Assembly (NCBI GenBank): GCA_035645555.1
Contig: DASQMI010000086.1
Location: 1 to 64,000, forward strand
Direction: 5' to 3'
Source: Lysobacter_F sp035645555
GTDB lineage: Bacteria; Pseudomonadota; Gammaproteobacteria; Xanthomonadales; Xanthomonadaceae
DNA: 64,000 bases
Shown here: positions 1 to 11,454 of the stretch, in pieces
Layout: every line of letters begins with the position of its first letter
How positions within the stretch are numbered: position 1 is the stretch's first letter
Notes under the pieces: generated by a model
The model's database searches: none
The model's input: only the letters and a program-made list of their open reading frames with translations
Told to the model about the DNA's origin: nothing
Position numbers and translations under genes: made by a program

Positions 1-35
1 CCGCATGACCGCGCCTGTCGAGGGTTAGTCAGCTG

Positions 36-1520
36 TCATTGCAGTACCAGCTCGACCGTGCCCACCATCGGCTCGCCGCCCGGCGTCGGGCGACCGGCCG
101 GAACGATCGTGACCGTAAGCGCGTCGCGCGCGTTCGGTACCCGGTTGCGCTTCAGCGAGTTCAGCAGTTCGGTGACATCGAAGCTGTAGAAGTTCTCGCC
201 GAGCGCGGTGTCGAGCTGGGCGTCGCCGTGATCATGGAACTCGGCGTCGAAGAAATGGATGTTGCCCACGTACGCGGCACGGTCGAGCCGCCCGCCATTG
301 GCGCCCGGCGACAGGTAAACGTGGAACAGCACCTCGGGCTGCTTCCAGGTGTGCAGGTTGCGCAGCACCAGGTAGCTGCGGCGGCGCGAGGACGGGTCCA
401 GGCCCAAGACCTCCGAGCGCGGCGGCAATGTCGGTGCCAGTACGGCCAGGGTCGGGCGTGGGCCGAGCTGTGCGGCTCCGCGTGTGCGGGCCACGCGCTC
501 GGCCGGCTGCGTGCCCGGCGATGCGAGCGCCAGCTTGGCCATCATCATCGGTGCGCCGATGTAGTTGTCGTACTCGTAGCCCAGTGGCGCGGTGGCGAAG
601 AAGTCGCGCAACGCCCGCCGTACGCGCACGCCGCCTGCGTTGCAGAACGTGAAAGCGGTGCCCGCCCAGGTGGCAGTGGTCGGATTCGTGTTTCCGTTCT
701 CGTTCCAGCTCGCCCACATGCGGTCGATGTTGGAGTGGTGCACCCAGAACAGCGGATCGTTGCCGGCGTACGGCACCGCGCCCATGTTCTTGCTGGTGCC
801 GACCAGCACGTGGATGCGGCCGTGGATGCCGGAGTCGATCGCGCGGCAGAAGCCCATCACCGAGTTCACCGTGCTGTAGTGCGTCTTGGCCATCGCGTCG
901 CTGATGTCCATGACGTCGGTGGTCTGGTACTTGTGGATCGGCTGGCCGGTGTTGGCGAGCGTGGTCCGGCTCGACCGGTAGAGGTACTTCCAGATGGGGT
1001 CGCTCGCCAGCCGGAACTGCAGCGGGACAATGCCGCGCTTGGTCGGATCGTCCGAGGTGTAATCCCAATACGGCAGGGTGAAGTCGGCGCGGCCGCTGAC
1101 GTGCCGGATGATGCGCTCGAAGTAGTAGACGAACATCCGGTGCCAGGGCATGAAGTGGTTCGGGTTCTGCCCGGAGTGCGACTGGCACGTGTTCCAGGTT
1201 TCGTTGGCGAGGGATTTCTGGGTCGACGGCGCGTCGCCGAAGATCCGCGTCAGCTCGGCGGACTTGGTGGTGGCTCCGTTGACGAAATGGGTGTACCACT
1301 GCCACATCCAGCTCATCGGGTTGTCCGGGCCCAGCGACTGCATGTGCCGGACGGTGTCCGCAAACGTCTGCAGCATGTCCAGCCCCTCGGGGCTGGCGCA
1401 GTCGTAGCGCACGAGCAGGGGCGTGGTGGTGGTCTGCGCGCGTCCGGTGCGCGGCAGCGCCAGCGTTAGCGGCAACGCCGCAAGCCCCGTCAGGAAATCG
1501 CGGCGGGTAAAGGTGTTCAT
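36..1520 (-). CDS. Tat-exported tyrosinase (copy A)
   Basis: Type-3 copper enzyme of the tyrosinase/catechol oxidase family, expected to oxidise phenols to quinones outside the cytoplasm. The 494-aa protein opens with a twin-arginine signal (TRRDFLTGLAALPLTLALP) ending near ARAQ-type residues. The CuA region holds HFMPWHRMFVYYFERI at about residues 120-140. The CuB region has HGRIH and then DPLFWVHHSNIDRMW. A C-terminal beta-rich domain (from about residue 375) resembles the tail of plant polyphenol oxidases. GGAGG lies 7 bases before the ATG. It is the downstream member of a tandem pair with the gene at 1760-3235. No caddie protein like Streptomyces MelC1 is adjacent. Whether it is monophenolase or only diphenolase cannot be read from sequence. 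Confidence 0.9.
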   Translation of the reverse strand: MNTFTRRDFLTGLAALPLTLALPRTGRAQTTTTPLLVRYDCASPEGLDMLQTFADTVRHMQSLGPDNPMSWMWQWYTHFVNGATTKSAELTRIFGDAPSTQKSLANETWNTCQSHSGQNPNHFMPWHRMFVYYFERIIRHVSGRADFTLPYWDYTSDDPTKRGIVPLQFRLASDPIWKYLYRSSRTTLANTGQPIHKYQTTDVMDISDAMAKTHYSTVNSVMGFCRAIDSGIHGRIHVLVGTSKNMGAVPYAGNDPLFWVHHSNIDRMWASWNENGNTNPTTATWAGTAFTFCNAGGVRVRRALRDFFATAPLGYEYDNYIGAPMMMAKLALASPGTQPAERVARTRGAAQLGPRPTLAVLAPTLPPRSEVLGLDPSSRRRSYLVLRNLHTWKQPEVLFHVYLSPGANGGRLDRAAYVGNIHFFDAEFHDHGDAQLDTALGENFYSFDVTELLNSLKRNRVPNARDALTVTIVPAGRPTPGGEPMVGTVELVLQ

Positions 1521-1729
1521 GGGGTGGCCTCCGTTCTCTGGCGTAAGTGCGTGCCGAGCGGACAGCCGATGAGTTGAAGCGCGTGCCGACCGTAGCCGAC
1601 GTGCTCATCACTGCCGCGCACGTGGCGAGGTCAGCGCCCGCCAGCGCATAGGAGAGCGCGTTGGGTGTGACGCGGTGGTCGATCAGCTTGTGACCACCGC
1701 GACGGTCGCAGAGTGACGGCGTGCGTGAA

Positions 1730-1751
1730 CTGCGCGGGCGAGCCCGCGCAG
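1730..1751 (-). terminator. hairpin after tyrosinase copy B
   Basis: CTGCGCGGGC and GCCCGCGCAG form a perfect GC-rich inverted repeat just past the stop of the gene at 1760-3235. No strong U-run follows, so it could be a weak terminator or an RNA-stabilising hairpin. The rest of the 239-base gap between the tyrosinases shows no convincing gene. Confidence 0.4.
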
Positions 1752-1759
1752 CAACGCTC

Positions 1760-3235
1760 TTACTGCCGGACGAGTTCGATCGTGCCGACCATCGGCTCGC
1801 CGCCCGGCGTCGGGCGACCGGCCGGCACGATGGTGACGGTGAGCGCGTCGCGCGCGTTTTGCGCACGGCTGCGCTTGAGCGAACGCAGCAGTTCGGTGAC
1901 GTCGAAGCTGTAGAAGTTCTCCCCGAGCGCGACGTCGAGCTGCGCGTCGCCGTGGTCGTGGAACTCCGCGTCGAAGAAGTGGATGTTGCCCACGTACGCC
2001 GCACGGTCCAGGCGGCCGCCGTTCGCGCCCGGCGACAGGTAGACGTGGAACAGCACTTCCGGCTGCTTCCAGGTGTGGAGGTTGCGCAGCACCAGGTAGG
2101 CGCGCTTGTCCGGCTGGCTGTCGTCGAGGCCGAGCACCGTCGACTTGCGCGTCGGCGAGAGCGGCTCCAGTACCACCATCGCCGGTCGCGCGCCCAGTTC
2201 CGCCGCGCCACGCGCACGCGCCACCTGCTCGGACTGCAGGCCGGGCGCGCCCGCCATCTTGGCGGCGGTGACCGGAGCGGGGATGTAGCTGTCGTAGGCG
2301 TAGCCGAGCGGCGCGGTATCGAAGAAGTCGCGCAGCGGCCGTCGCACGCGCACGCCGCCCGCGTCGACGAAGGTGAACTGGGTGCCCGCCCAGGTCGCGG
2401 TGGTGGGGTTGGCGTTGCCGTTCGCGTTCCAGCTCGCCCACATGCGGTCGATGTTGGAGTGGTGCACCCAGAACAGCGGATCGTTGCCGGCGTACGGCAC
2501 GGCGCCCATGTTCTTGCTGGTGCCCACCAGCACGTGGATGCGGCCGTGGATGCCGGAGTCGATCGCGCGGCAGAACCCCATTACCGAGTCGACGGTGCTG
2601 TAGTGCGTCTTGGCCATCGCATCGCTGATGTCCATGACGTCGGTGGTCTGGTTCTTGTGGATCGGCTGCCCCGTGTTGGCGAGCGTGGTGCGGTGCGCGC
2701 GGTACAGGCAGTTCCACAGCGGGTCGTCCGGCAAGCGGAACTGCAGCGGCACCACGCCGCGCTTGGCCGGGTCGCCCGAGGTGTAATCCCAATACGGCAG
2801 AGTGAAGTCCACACGGCCGGTGATGTGGCGGATGATGCGCTCGAAGTAGTAGACGAACATCCGGTGCCACGGCAGGAAGTGGTTGGCGTTCTGCCCGGAG
2901 TGCGACTGGCAGGTGTTCCAGGTCTCGTTGGCCAGCGACTTCTGCGGCGAGGCGGCGTCGCCGAAGATGCGCGTCAGCTCGGCCGATTTGCTGGTGTTTC
3001 CGTCGACGAAATGGGTGTACCACTGCCACATCCAGCTCATCGGATTGTCAGGCCCCATCGCCTGCATCAGCTGGATGGCCTGCGCGTACACGGCCAGCAT
3101 CTCGAGGCCTTGCGGGCTGGCGCAGTCGTAGCGAATTAGCGGCGGCGTCTGCGCGCGGGCGACCTGCGGCAGCGCCAGCGTCAACGGCAGCGCGGCAAGC
3201 CCCTTGACGAACTCGCGGCGGGAGAGGGTGTTCAC
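1760..3235 (-). CDS. Tat-exported tyrosinase (copy B)
   Basis: Second tyrosinase, 491 aa, closely similar to copy A along its whole length. It has a twin-arginine signal (SRREFVKGLAALPLTLALP), a CuA segment HFLPWHRMFVYYFERI, CuB motifs HGRIH and DPLFWVHHSNIDRMW, and the same C-terminal domain. The start is the GTG at 3235: AAAGGAG sits just upstream and the Tat signal begins there. A longer reading to 3397 only adds low-complexity Arg-rich sequence. The pair looks like a recent tandem duplication. Differences cluster in the linker before the C-terminal domain and in the signal peptide. Expected product is periplasmic or secreted. Confidence 0.9.
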   Translation of the reverse strand: MNTLSRREFVKGLAALPLTLALPQVARAQTPPLIRYDCASPQGLEMLAVYAQAIQLMQAMGPDNPMSWMWQWYTHFVDGNTSKSAELTRIFGDAASPQKSLANETWNTCQSHSGQNANHFLPWHRMFVYYFERIIRHITGRVDFTLPYWDYTSGDPAKRGVVPLQFRLPDDPLWNCLYRAHRTTLANTGQPIHKNQTTDVMDISDAMAKTHYSTVDSVMGFCRAIDSGIHGRIHVLVGTSKNMGAVPYAGNDPLFWVHHSNIDRMWASWNANGNANPTTATWAGTQFTFVDAGGVRVRRPLRDFFDTAPLGYAYDSYIPAPVTAAKMAGAPGLQSEQVARARGAAELGARPAMVVLEPLSPTRKSTVLGLDDSQPDKRAYLVLRNLHTWKQPEVLFHVYLSPGANGGRLDRAAYVGNIHFFDAEFHDHGDAQLDVALGENFYSFDVTELLRSLKRSRAQNARDALTVTIVPAGRPTPGGEPMVGTIELVRQ

Positions 3236-3580
3236 GTGGAGTCTCCTTTCATCTCTCGATGCACAGCGCCGCGTCCGGGGCGAGCGAAAAGCGACCTCCC
3301 TGTCGATTGGCAGCCAGGCTGCCCTGCGCCGTGGGGCCAGCATCGCACCCGGGGGCCGACGCTCGCCTTCCTGGTGGCAGGCGCTGCGATTGCGCAATAA
3401 GGGACACCGCCGGCGGTGATGCGGCTGTGATCCATGCGGCGGAAACGACGTGACAACGCACTCACGAGCTTGACTGCTTGCCGAACGCCGGCTCTTGCGC
3501 GTCTTGCGTGGCGGCGGCCTGCGTGGCTGCGCCGCCCGTTACGGTTGTGGCTGGTGCCCCCGATTCGCTAGCCTGTCGCG
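3236..3580. other. divergent intergenic region, tyrosinase B / dapB
   Basis: A 345-base gap between divergent genes. It holds the AAAGGAG ribosome site of tyrosinase B at its left end and a -10-like TAGCCT for dapB at its right end. Small open frames here are Arg/Ala-rich on both strands and look non-coding. I see no RNA gene or repeat. Confidence 0.5.
3569..3574 (+). promoter_or_regulatory. probable -10 of dapB (leaderless)
   Basis: TAGCCT ends exactly 6 bases before the dapB ATG, which would place transcription start at or next to the start codon. No Shine-Dalgarno lies between. The same geometry recurs before cmk, tcdA, rpfD and the TetR gene. Confidence 0.4.
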
Positions 3581-4294
3581 ATGACCGACTCACCGCGTGT
3601 GCTCATCCATGGCGCCAGCGGCCGCATGGGCCAGGCATTGCTGCGCCTGGCCGCCGAGGGTGCGCCGGTGACGGTCGTGGCCGCGGTGTCGCGCAGCACG
3701 CCGCCGCAGCGCGTGGTCGATCGCGTCGCCTGTTTCGCCGCCAGCGAACTGCACGGCGTGCCGGCATTCGACGTGGCGATCGATTTCAGCCTTCCGGAGG
3801 GGTTCGACGGCATCCTCGGTCTCTGCCTGGAGCGCGGCGTGCCGCTGGTGTCCGGGACGACCGGGCTGTCCGCCGGGCAGCGCACGGCACTTGAGCAGGC
3901 GGCGGCGCGCATCCCGCTGCTGTGGGCGGCCAACTTCAGCGTCGGCGTCGCCGTGCTGAGCGAGCTGGTCGAGCGCGCCGCAGCGGCGCTGCAGGGCTGG
4001 GACTGCGACATCGTCGAGACGCATCACATCCACAAGAAGGACGCGCCTTCCGGCACCGCGCTCGCGCTTGGCGACTGCGTCGGGCGGGGCGGGGCACGCC
4101 CGCGCTACGCGTCGTTGCGCGCGGGCGACATCGTCGGCGAGCACACCGTGCAGTTCACCGCGCTCGGCGAGCGCATCGAACTGGTCCACCGCGCCACCAG
4201 CCGCGACGTCTTCGCCCGCGGCGCGCTGCACGCGGCGCGGCGGCTGATCCGCCGCCCGCCGGGGCTGTACCGCCTGCGCGACCTGCTCGACTGA
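3581..4294 (+). CDS. dapB: 4-hydroxy-tetrahydrodipicolinate reductase
   Basis: Reduces the dihydrodipicolinate precursor with NAD(P)H in the diaminopimelate/lysine pathway, in the cytoplasm. The 237-aa protein has the N-terminal dinucleotide-binding turn GASGRMGQ and the family signature HHIHKKDAPSGTALALG near residue 148, which carries the catalytic His and substrate-binding Lys. It is somewhat shorter than the E. coli enzyme (about 270 aa), mainly between the signature and the C-terminus. It lies directly upstream of carAB, an order common in proteobacteria. The ATG at 3581 has no Shine-Dalgarno but follows a -10-like box by 6 bases. Confidence 0.95.
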   Translation: MTDSPRVLIHGASGRMGQALLRLAAEGAPVTVVAAVSRSTPPQRVVDRVACFAASELHGVPAFDVAIDFSLPEGFDGILGLCLERGVPLVSGTTGLSAGQRTALEQAAARIPLLWAANFSVGVAVLSELVERAAAALQGWDCDIVETHHIHKKDAPSGTALALGDCVGRGGARPRYASLRAGDIVGEHTVQFTALGERIELVHRATSRDVFARGALHAARRLIRRPPGLYRLRDLLD

Positions 4295-4326
4295 ACGCGA
4301 AGCTGGCGCCGGCCGGCGTCCGCGGC

Positions 4327-4332
4327 TACAAT
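4327..4332 (+). promoter_or_regulatory. probable -10 of the carA operon
   Basis: TACAAT in a GC-rich gap after dapB. It would give a leader of roughly 110 bases before the carA GTG. No clear -35 hexamer is seen. No obvious arginine- or pyrimidine-responsive structure was recognised in the leader. Confidence 0.4.
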
Positions 4333-4449
4333 TCCGGCTCGCCTGTACCTCGCACGCCGGACCGGTCCTGCACCGCGTCCGCGCTTTTGTGCAAGCGCGT
4401 TTTGCCGAAGGCGTGCGGGTCGGCATCCACCGGCAGCAAGGCGATTCCC

Positions 4450-5583
4450 GTGACCCAACCCGCAATCCTGGTCCTCGAAGACGGCACCGTGTTCGAGGGC
4501 GTTTCCGTAGGCGCGCCCGGACTCTCGGTCGGCGAAGTGGTGTTCAACACCGCGCTGACCGGCTACCAGGAAATCGTGACCGACCCGTCGTATGCACGGC
4601 AGATCGTCACGCTGACCTATCCGCACATTGGCAACGTCGGCTGCAACACGCACGACGACGAGGCGGCGCAGGTGTGGTCGGCCGGCCTGATCGTGCGCAA
4701 CGTGCCGCGGCGGCCGAGCAACTGGCGCAGCGAGGCGTCGCTGCCGGAATGGCTGGCCACGCGCGGCGTGGTCGCGATCGCCGAGATCGACACCCGCAAG
4801 CTGACCCGCTTGCTGCGCGACCGCGGCGCGCAGAACGGCGCGCTGATGGCCGGCACGATCGACGTCGAGCGCGCGCTCGAGGCCGCGCGCAAGTTCCCCG
4901 GCCTGAAGGGCATGGACCTTGCCAAGGAGGTCAGCACGCGCGAGCGCTACGAGTGGCGCGACGGCCGGCTGGACCTCGACCGCAACGCGCCTGCGCAGGC
5001 CGAGGCGCGGCACCACGTCGTGGTCTACGACTTCGGCGTGAAGCGCAACATCCTGCGCATGCTGGCCGAGCGCGGCTGCCGCGCGACGGTGGTGCCGGCG
5101 CAGACGCCGGCGAGCGAAGTGCTGGCGCTGCAGCCGGATGGCGTGCTGCTATCGAACGGCCCGGGCGACCCGGAGCCGTGCGACTACGCGATCGGCGCCA
5201 CCCGTGAGTTCATTGCCCGCAAGCTGCCGGTGTTCGGCATCTGCCTGGGCCACCAGATCCTCGGGCTTGCGGTCGGTGCGCGCACGCTGAAGATGAAGTT
5301 CGGCCACCACGGCGCCAACCATCCCGTGCAGGAGCTCGATACCGGCCGGGTGATGATCACCTCGCAGAACCACGGCTTCGCGGTCGACGAATACACCTTG
5401 CCGGCCAACGCCCGCGTCACCCATCGCTCGCTGTTCGACGGCAGCAACCAGGGCATCGCGCTCACCGACGCGCCTGCGTTCAGTTTCCAGGGTCATCCGG
5501 AGGCGGGCCCCGGCCCGTACGACGTTGCCGGCCTGTTCGATCGCTTCGTGGCCGCGATGGCCGCTCAGAGAAAGCGCGCATGA
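4450..5583 (+). CDS. carA: carbamoyl-phosphate synthase small subunit
   Basis: Glutamine amidotransferase subunit that feeds ammonia to CarB for carbamoyl phosphate, the precursor of arginine and pyrimidines. The 377 aa match the family length. The N-terminal CPSase small domain begins LVLEDGTVFEGVSVG. The class I GATase domain has the nucleophile Cys in GICLGHQ and the His/Glu pair in FQGHPEAGPGPYD. The start is taken as the GTG at 4450 because the conserved N-terminus begins there; upstream in-frame sequence is unlike the family. The stop overlaps the next gene by four bases (ATGA), suggesting translational coupling. Confidence 0.95.
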   Translation: MTQPAILVLEDGTVFEGVSVGAPGLSVGEVVFNTALTGYQEIVTDPSYARQIVTLTYPHIGNVGCNTHDDEAAQVWSAGLIVRNVPRRPSNWRSEASLPEWLATRGVVAIAEIDTRKLTRLLRDRGAQNGALMAGTIDVERALEAARKFPGLKGMDLAKEVSTRERYEWRDGRLDLDRNAPAQAEARHHVVVYDFGVKRNILRMLAERGCRATVVPAQTPASEVLALQPDGVLLSNGPGDPEPCDYAIGATREFIARKLPVFGICLGHQILGLAVGARTLKMKFGHHGANHPVQELDTGRVMITSQNHGFAVDEYTLPANARVTHRSLFDGSNQGIALTDAPAFSFQGHPEAGPGPYDVAGLFDRFVAAMAAQRKRA

Positions 5584-6695
5584 AGACGTATCTCGTGACG
5601 GCCACCGACTCGGCAGGCAGGCGGGACACGTTCGGGCGCGAGGCCGCATCGGTTGAGCACCTGCGCGCAATGCTCGAGCTTCAGGGTTACACCAACATCG
5701 AGTTCGTTGACGACGAGATTTCGGCAACGCTGCGGACGCAGCGTCCCGATGGCGGCCGTCCTCGCTCTCGGCACGAGCTGCAGCTTGAGGCGAAGCTTCG
5801 CAAGGGGCCCGCGACTGCCGCACTGTGGCTGGCGGCCATCCGCAGCAATGCCGTGTTGCTAACGGTGCTCGCTGCCACTGCAGCCTACGGCCTGTGGACG
5901 CGCAGTCCGTGGTGGTTCGGCACCGGGGCGGTGCTGCTCGTCGGATGGGCGCTGTTGGTGCGCGCCGGGCTGCGCGCGGGAGCGGCCTACGACCGTCTGC
6001 TTCGTGCCTGCGCCGAAGGCGATTGGCCTGCGGCCGAAGAGCTGATCGAGCGAATCTCGCGATCCTCGGCCGCCAAAGGCAATGCGCAGCTGCAGGAAGA
6101 CCTCGTGTTTCGCCGCGCCGCTTTGCTGGCCCGCAGTGGGCACCTGGAGCAGGCGCTTGCGCTGGTGGAGCCCCTGCGCGACAGCCCGCATGGCGCCAAT
6201 GGCATGTTCGAGAACCGGGTGGCCTCGGTGTATTACGTGGCCGACCGGCAGGCGGAATTCCTGGAGTGCATGCGGCGGAGCTACGAACAGTCCGGCAACT
6301 CGCAGCCGATGCAACTGGATCTGGCGTTTGCGCTCGCCCGCGTGGGTGATATTGCTGAAGCCGGCGCATTGCTGCGCGGTATCGAGCGTCGCAACCTCTC
6401 GGATCTGCATCAGGCAGTGGCGCTGCTTGCTGACGGCATTTGCGCGCGCCGCTCCGGCGCGGCGCAAGAGGCCTGCGATCAGCTCGCACGCGCCTGCGAG
6501 GGACTCTCGGCGTACGCCAAAAATCCGGCGGTGTGGCCGGTCCTTGGCATCGCCTACGCCAACCGTGCGCTCGCACTCGCCGCGCTCGGTCGGAAGGCCG
6601 ACGCACGGACTGAGTTGGCAGAGTGGCGGGCCGTGGCCGACGCCAGCCTGGACGGCGACGCGCGTCGCCTCGTTCAAACGCACGTATTCGGATAA
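5580..6695 (+). CDS. uncharacterised membrane protein inside the carAB operon
   Basis: A 371-aa protein of unknown function. About 85 N-terminal residues are soluble. A hydrophobic region at about residues 88-130 looks like two transmembrane helices (around VLLTVLAATAAYGLW and FGTGAVLLVGWALLV). The rest is an Ala/Leu-rich helical domain with TPR-like spacing (for example FRRAALLARSGHLEQALALVEPL). It starts inside the carA stop and ends 3 bases before carB, so it is expressed as part of the operon. No catalytic motif is visible. I do not recognise a named family. Confidence 0.8.
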   Translation: MKTYLVTATDSAGRRDTFGREAASVEHLRAMLELQGYTNIEFVDDEISATLRTQRPDGGRPRSRHELQLEAKLRKGPATAALWLAAIRSNAVLLTVLAATAAYGLWTRSPWWFGTGAVLLVGWALLVRAGLRAGAAYDRLLRACAEGDWPAAEELIERISRSSAAKGNAQLQEDLVFRRAALLARSGHLEQALALVEPLRDSPHGANGMFENRVASVYYVADRQAEFLECMRRSYEQSGNSQPMQLDLAFALARVGDIAEAGALLRGIERRNLSDLHQAVALLADGICARRSGAAQEACDQLARACEGLSAYAKNPAVWPVLGIAYANRALALAALGRKADARTELAEWRAVADASLDGDARRLVQTHVFG

Positions 6696-6698
6696 ATC

Positions 6699-9947
<3,249 letters not shown>

Positions 9948-9987
9948 GGACGCCGAGGCCGCGGCACGCCGCGGTCGCGGGCACGAT

Positions 9988-10020
9988 GCCGGCCAGGTGA
10001 ACGCCTGGCCGGTGTTCTTT
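9988..10020 (+). terminator. terminator-like hairpin after carB
   Basis: CCGGCCAGG, a 6-base loop and CCTGGCCGG make a 9-bp stem followed by TGTTCTTT. It lies 41 bases after the carB stop and just before greA, so it probably attenuates or ends the carAB transcript. Confidence 0.6.
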
Positions 10021-10039
10021 CTGGAGCAGGACACAACGC

Positions 10040-10516
10040 ATGAGAGCACCATTGACGGCGAAGGGCGCGGCGCGCCTGCGCGCCGAGTTGGAAGAGCTGA
10101 AGTCGGTCAAGCGCCCGGCGGTGATCAGCGCCATCGCCGAGGCACGCGCGCACGGCGATCTGCGCGAGAACGCCGAGTACCACGCGGCGCGCGAGCAGCA
10201 GGGCTTCATCGAGGGCCGGATCAAGCAGCTCGAAGGCGAGCTGTCGCACGCCGAGATCATCGACGTCTCCCGGCTCAACGCGGGCTCGCGCGTCGTGTTC
10301 GGCGCGACCGTGGTGGTGGCCGACGCCGAGACCGGCGATGAGACCACCTACCAGATCGTTGGCGATCTCGAGGCCGACATCAAACAAGGCCTGATCGCCA
10401 TCACCTCACCGCTGGCGCGCGCGCTGATCGGCAAGAACGAGGGCGACACGGTGTCGCTGGAAGCGCCCGGTGGCCGCCGCGAGTTCGAGATCGTCGAAGT
10501 CCGCTACGAGGGCTGA
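10040..10516 (+). CDS. greA: transcription elongation factor GreA
   Basis: Rescues backtracked RNA polymerase by stimulating transcript cleavage through the secondary channel. The 158 aa are the usual length. The N-terminal coiled coil carries the tip motif DLRENAEYHAAREQQGFIEGR with the acidic residues that act at the polymerase centre. The C-terminal FKBP-like domain ends GRREFEIVEVRY. GGAGCAGGA lies upstream of the ATG. Its stop shares one base with the next ATG (TGATG), so greA and rpfE are coupled, as in the Xanthomonas rpf region. Confidence 0.95.
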   Translation: MRAPLTAKGAARLRAELEELKSVKRPAVISAIAEARAHGDLRENAEYHAAREQQGFIEGRIKQLEGELSHAEIIDVSRLNAGSRVVFGATVVVADAETGDETTYQIVGDLEADIKQGLIAITSPLARALIGKNEGDTVSLEAPGGRREFEIVEVRYEG

Positions 10517-11454
10517 TGCCGCACGACACGCTGCTGCTGCCCTCGTGCGAGCGCTTCGCCGGCCTCACGCTGCCTGACCCGTTGGCACGTGCGCTGGGGC
10601 GCGCGGACCGCGTGACGGCTGTGACCGCAGCAGGCGATCCGCCGGCGGGCGTGTTTGACATCCTGCCGCGCGGCTGGCCGGCCGCCGCGGCCACGCGGCA
10701 GCGTGATGCCGGCGACGCGGGCGATGCGCAGTGGCTGCGCGCGGACCCGGCGTACGTACGGCCGGACATCAACGGCGCCCGGCTGCTCGGGTACGGACCC
10801 GCGCTCGGCCTGGATCGCGAGGACGTCGACGCGCTGTTGCCGGCGCTGCAACCGTTGTTCGGCGATGCCGGCATGGCGCTGGACGCGCCGGCCCCGACGC
10901 GCTGGTACCTGCGGCTGGCGCGCGGCGCGCGGCTGCCGCGTTTCGTCGCGCCGGAAGTCGCGCTCGGCGCCGACCTGTTCGATCACCTGGGGGCCGACGA
11001 CACCAGTGCGGACGCGCGGCGCTGGCGTGCGCTGCTGAGCGAGGCGCAGGTGATCCTGCACAACCATCCGCACAACGCGCGTCGCGCCGAGCGCGGGCGG
11101 GTGCCGGTGAACTCGCTGTGGTTCTGGGGCGCCGGTGTGCTGCCGACCGCGGTGCGCAGCGGCTATCGCGCGCTGCGCACCCGCGATGACGCACTCGACG
11201 CGTTCGCGCGCCTCGCCGGCGTGCCGGTCGAGGCGCCGGCCGCCCACTGGAGCGCGGGCGAGGGCGAACGCCTGATCGACCTGCGCGACATCCGCGACGG
11301 CGAGGCGCTGGTGAGCGACTGGCTGGCACCCGCGGCCGCGGCACTGCGCGCGGGCGGTAGCCTGCGGCTGCGGCTCGACGACGGTTTGGAATTTGTAGTG
11401 CGGCCGAACCAGCGCTGGCGGCTGTGGCGACGGCCGCTGCGGGCACTGGCATGA
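10516..11454 (+). CDS. rpfE: RpfE-like protein
   Basis: A 312-aa protein matching in position and character the rpfE gene of the Xanthomonas rpf region, which lies between greA and recJ. Homologues are often labelled regulatory protein or phosphoglycerate-mutase-like, but no phosphatase or mutase motif is clear to me. Visible features are an Ala/Leu-rich N-terminal half, a His cluster (ILHNHPHNARRAERGR) near residue 185 and the conserved NSLWFWGAG segment that follows. It overlaps greA by one base and recJ by four. The biochemical role is unknown. The symbol rests mainly on synteny. Confidence 0.7.
   Translation: MPHDTLLLPSCERFAGLTLPDPLARALGRADRVTAVTAAGDPPAGVFDILPRGWPAAAATRQRDAGDAGDAQWLRADPAYVRPDINGARLLGYGPALGLDREDVDALLPALQPLFGDAGMALDAPAPTRWYLRLARGARLPRFVAPEVALGADLFDHLGADDTSADARRWRALLSEAQVILHNHPHNARRAERGRVPVNSLWFWGAGVLPTAVRSGYRALRTRDDALDAFARLAGVPVEAPAAHWSAGEGERLIDLRDIRDGEALVSDWLAPAAAALRAGGSLRLRLDDGLEFVVRPNQRWRLWRRPLRALA

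Noticed and set aside
1560..1759. Possible gene fragment on the minus strand between the tyrosinases
   Set aside because: A short readable stretch (KLIDHRVTPNALSYALAG) exists but without start, domain or homologue I can name.
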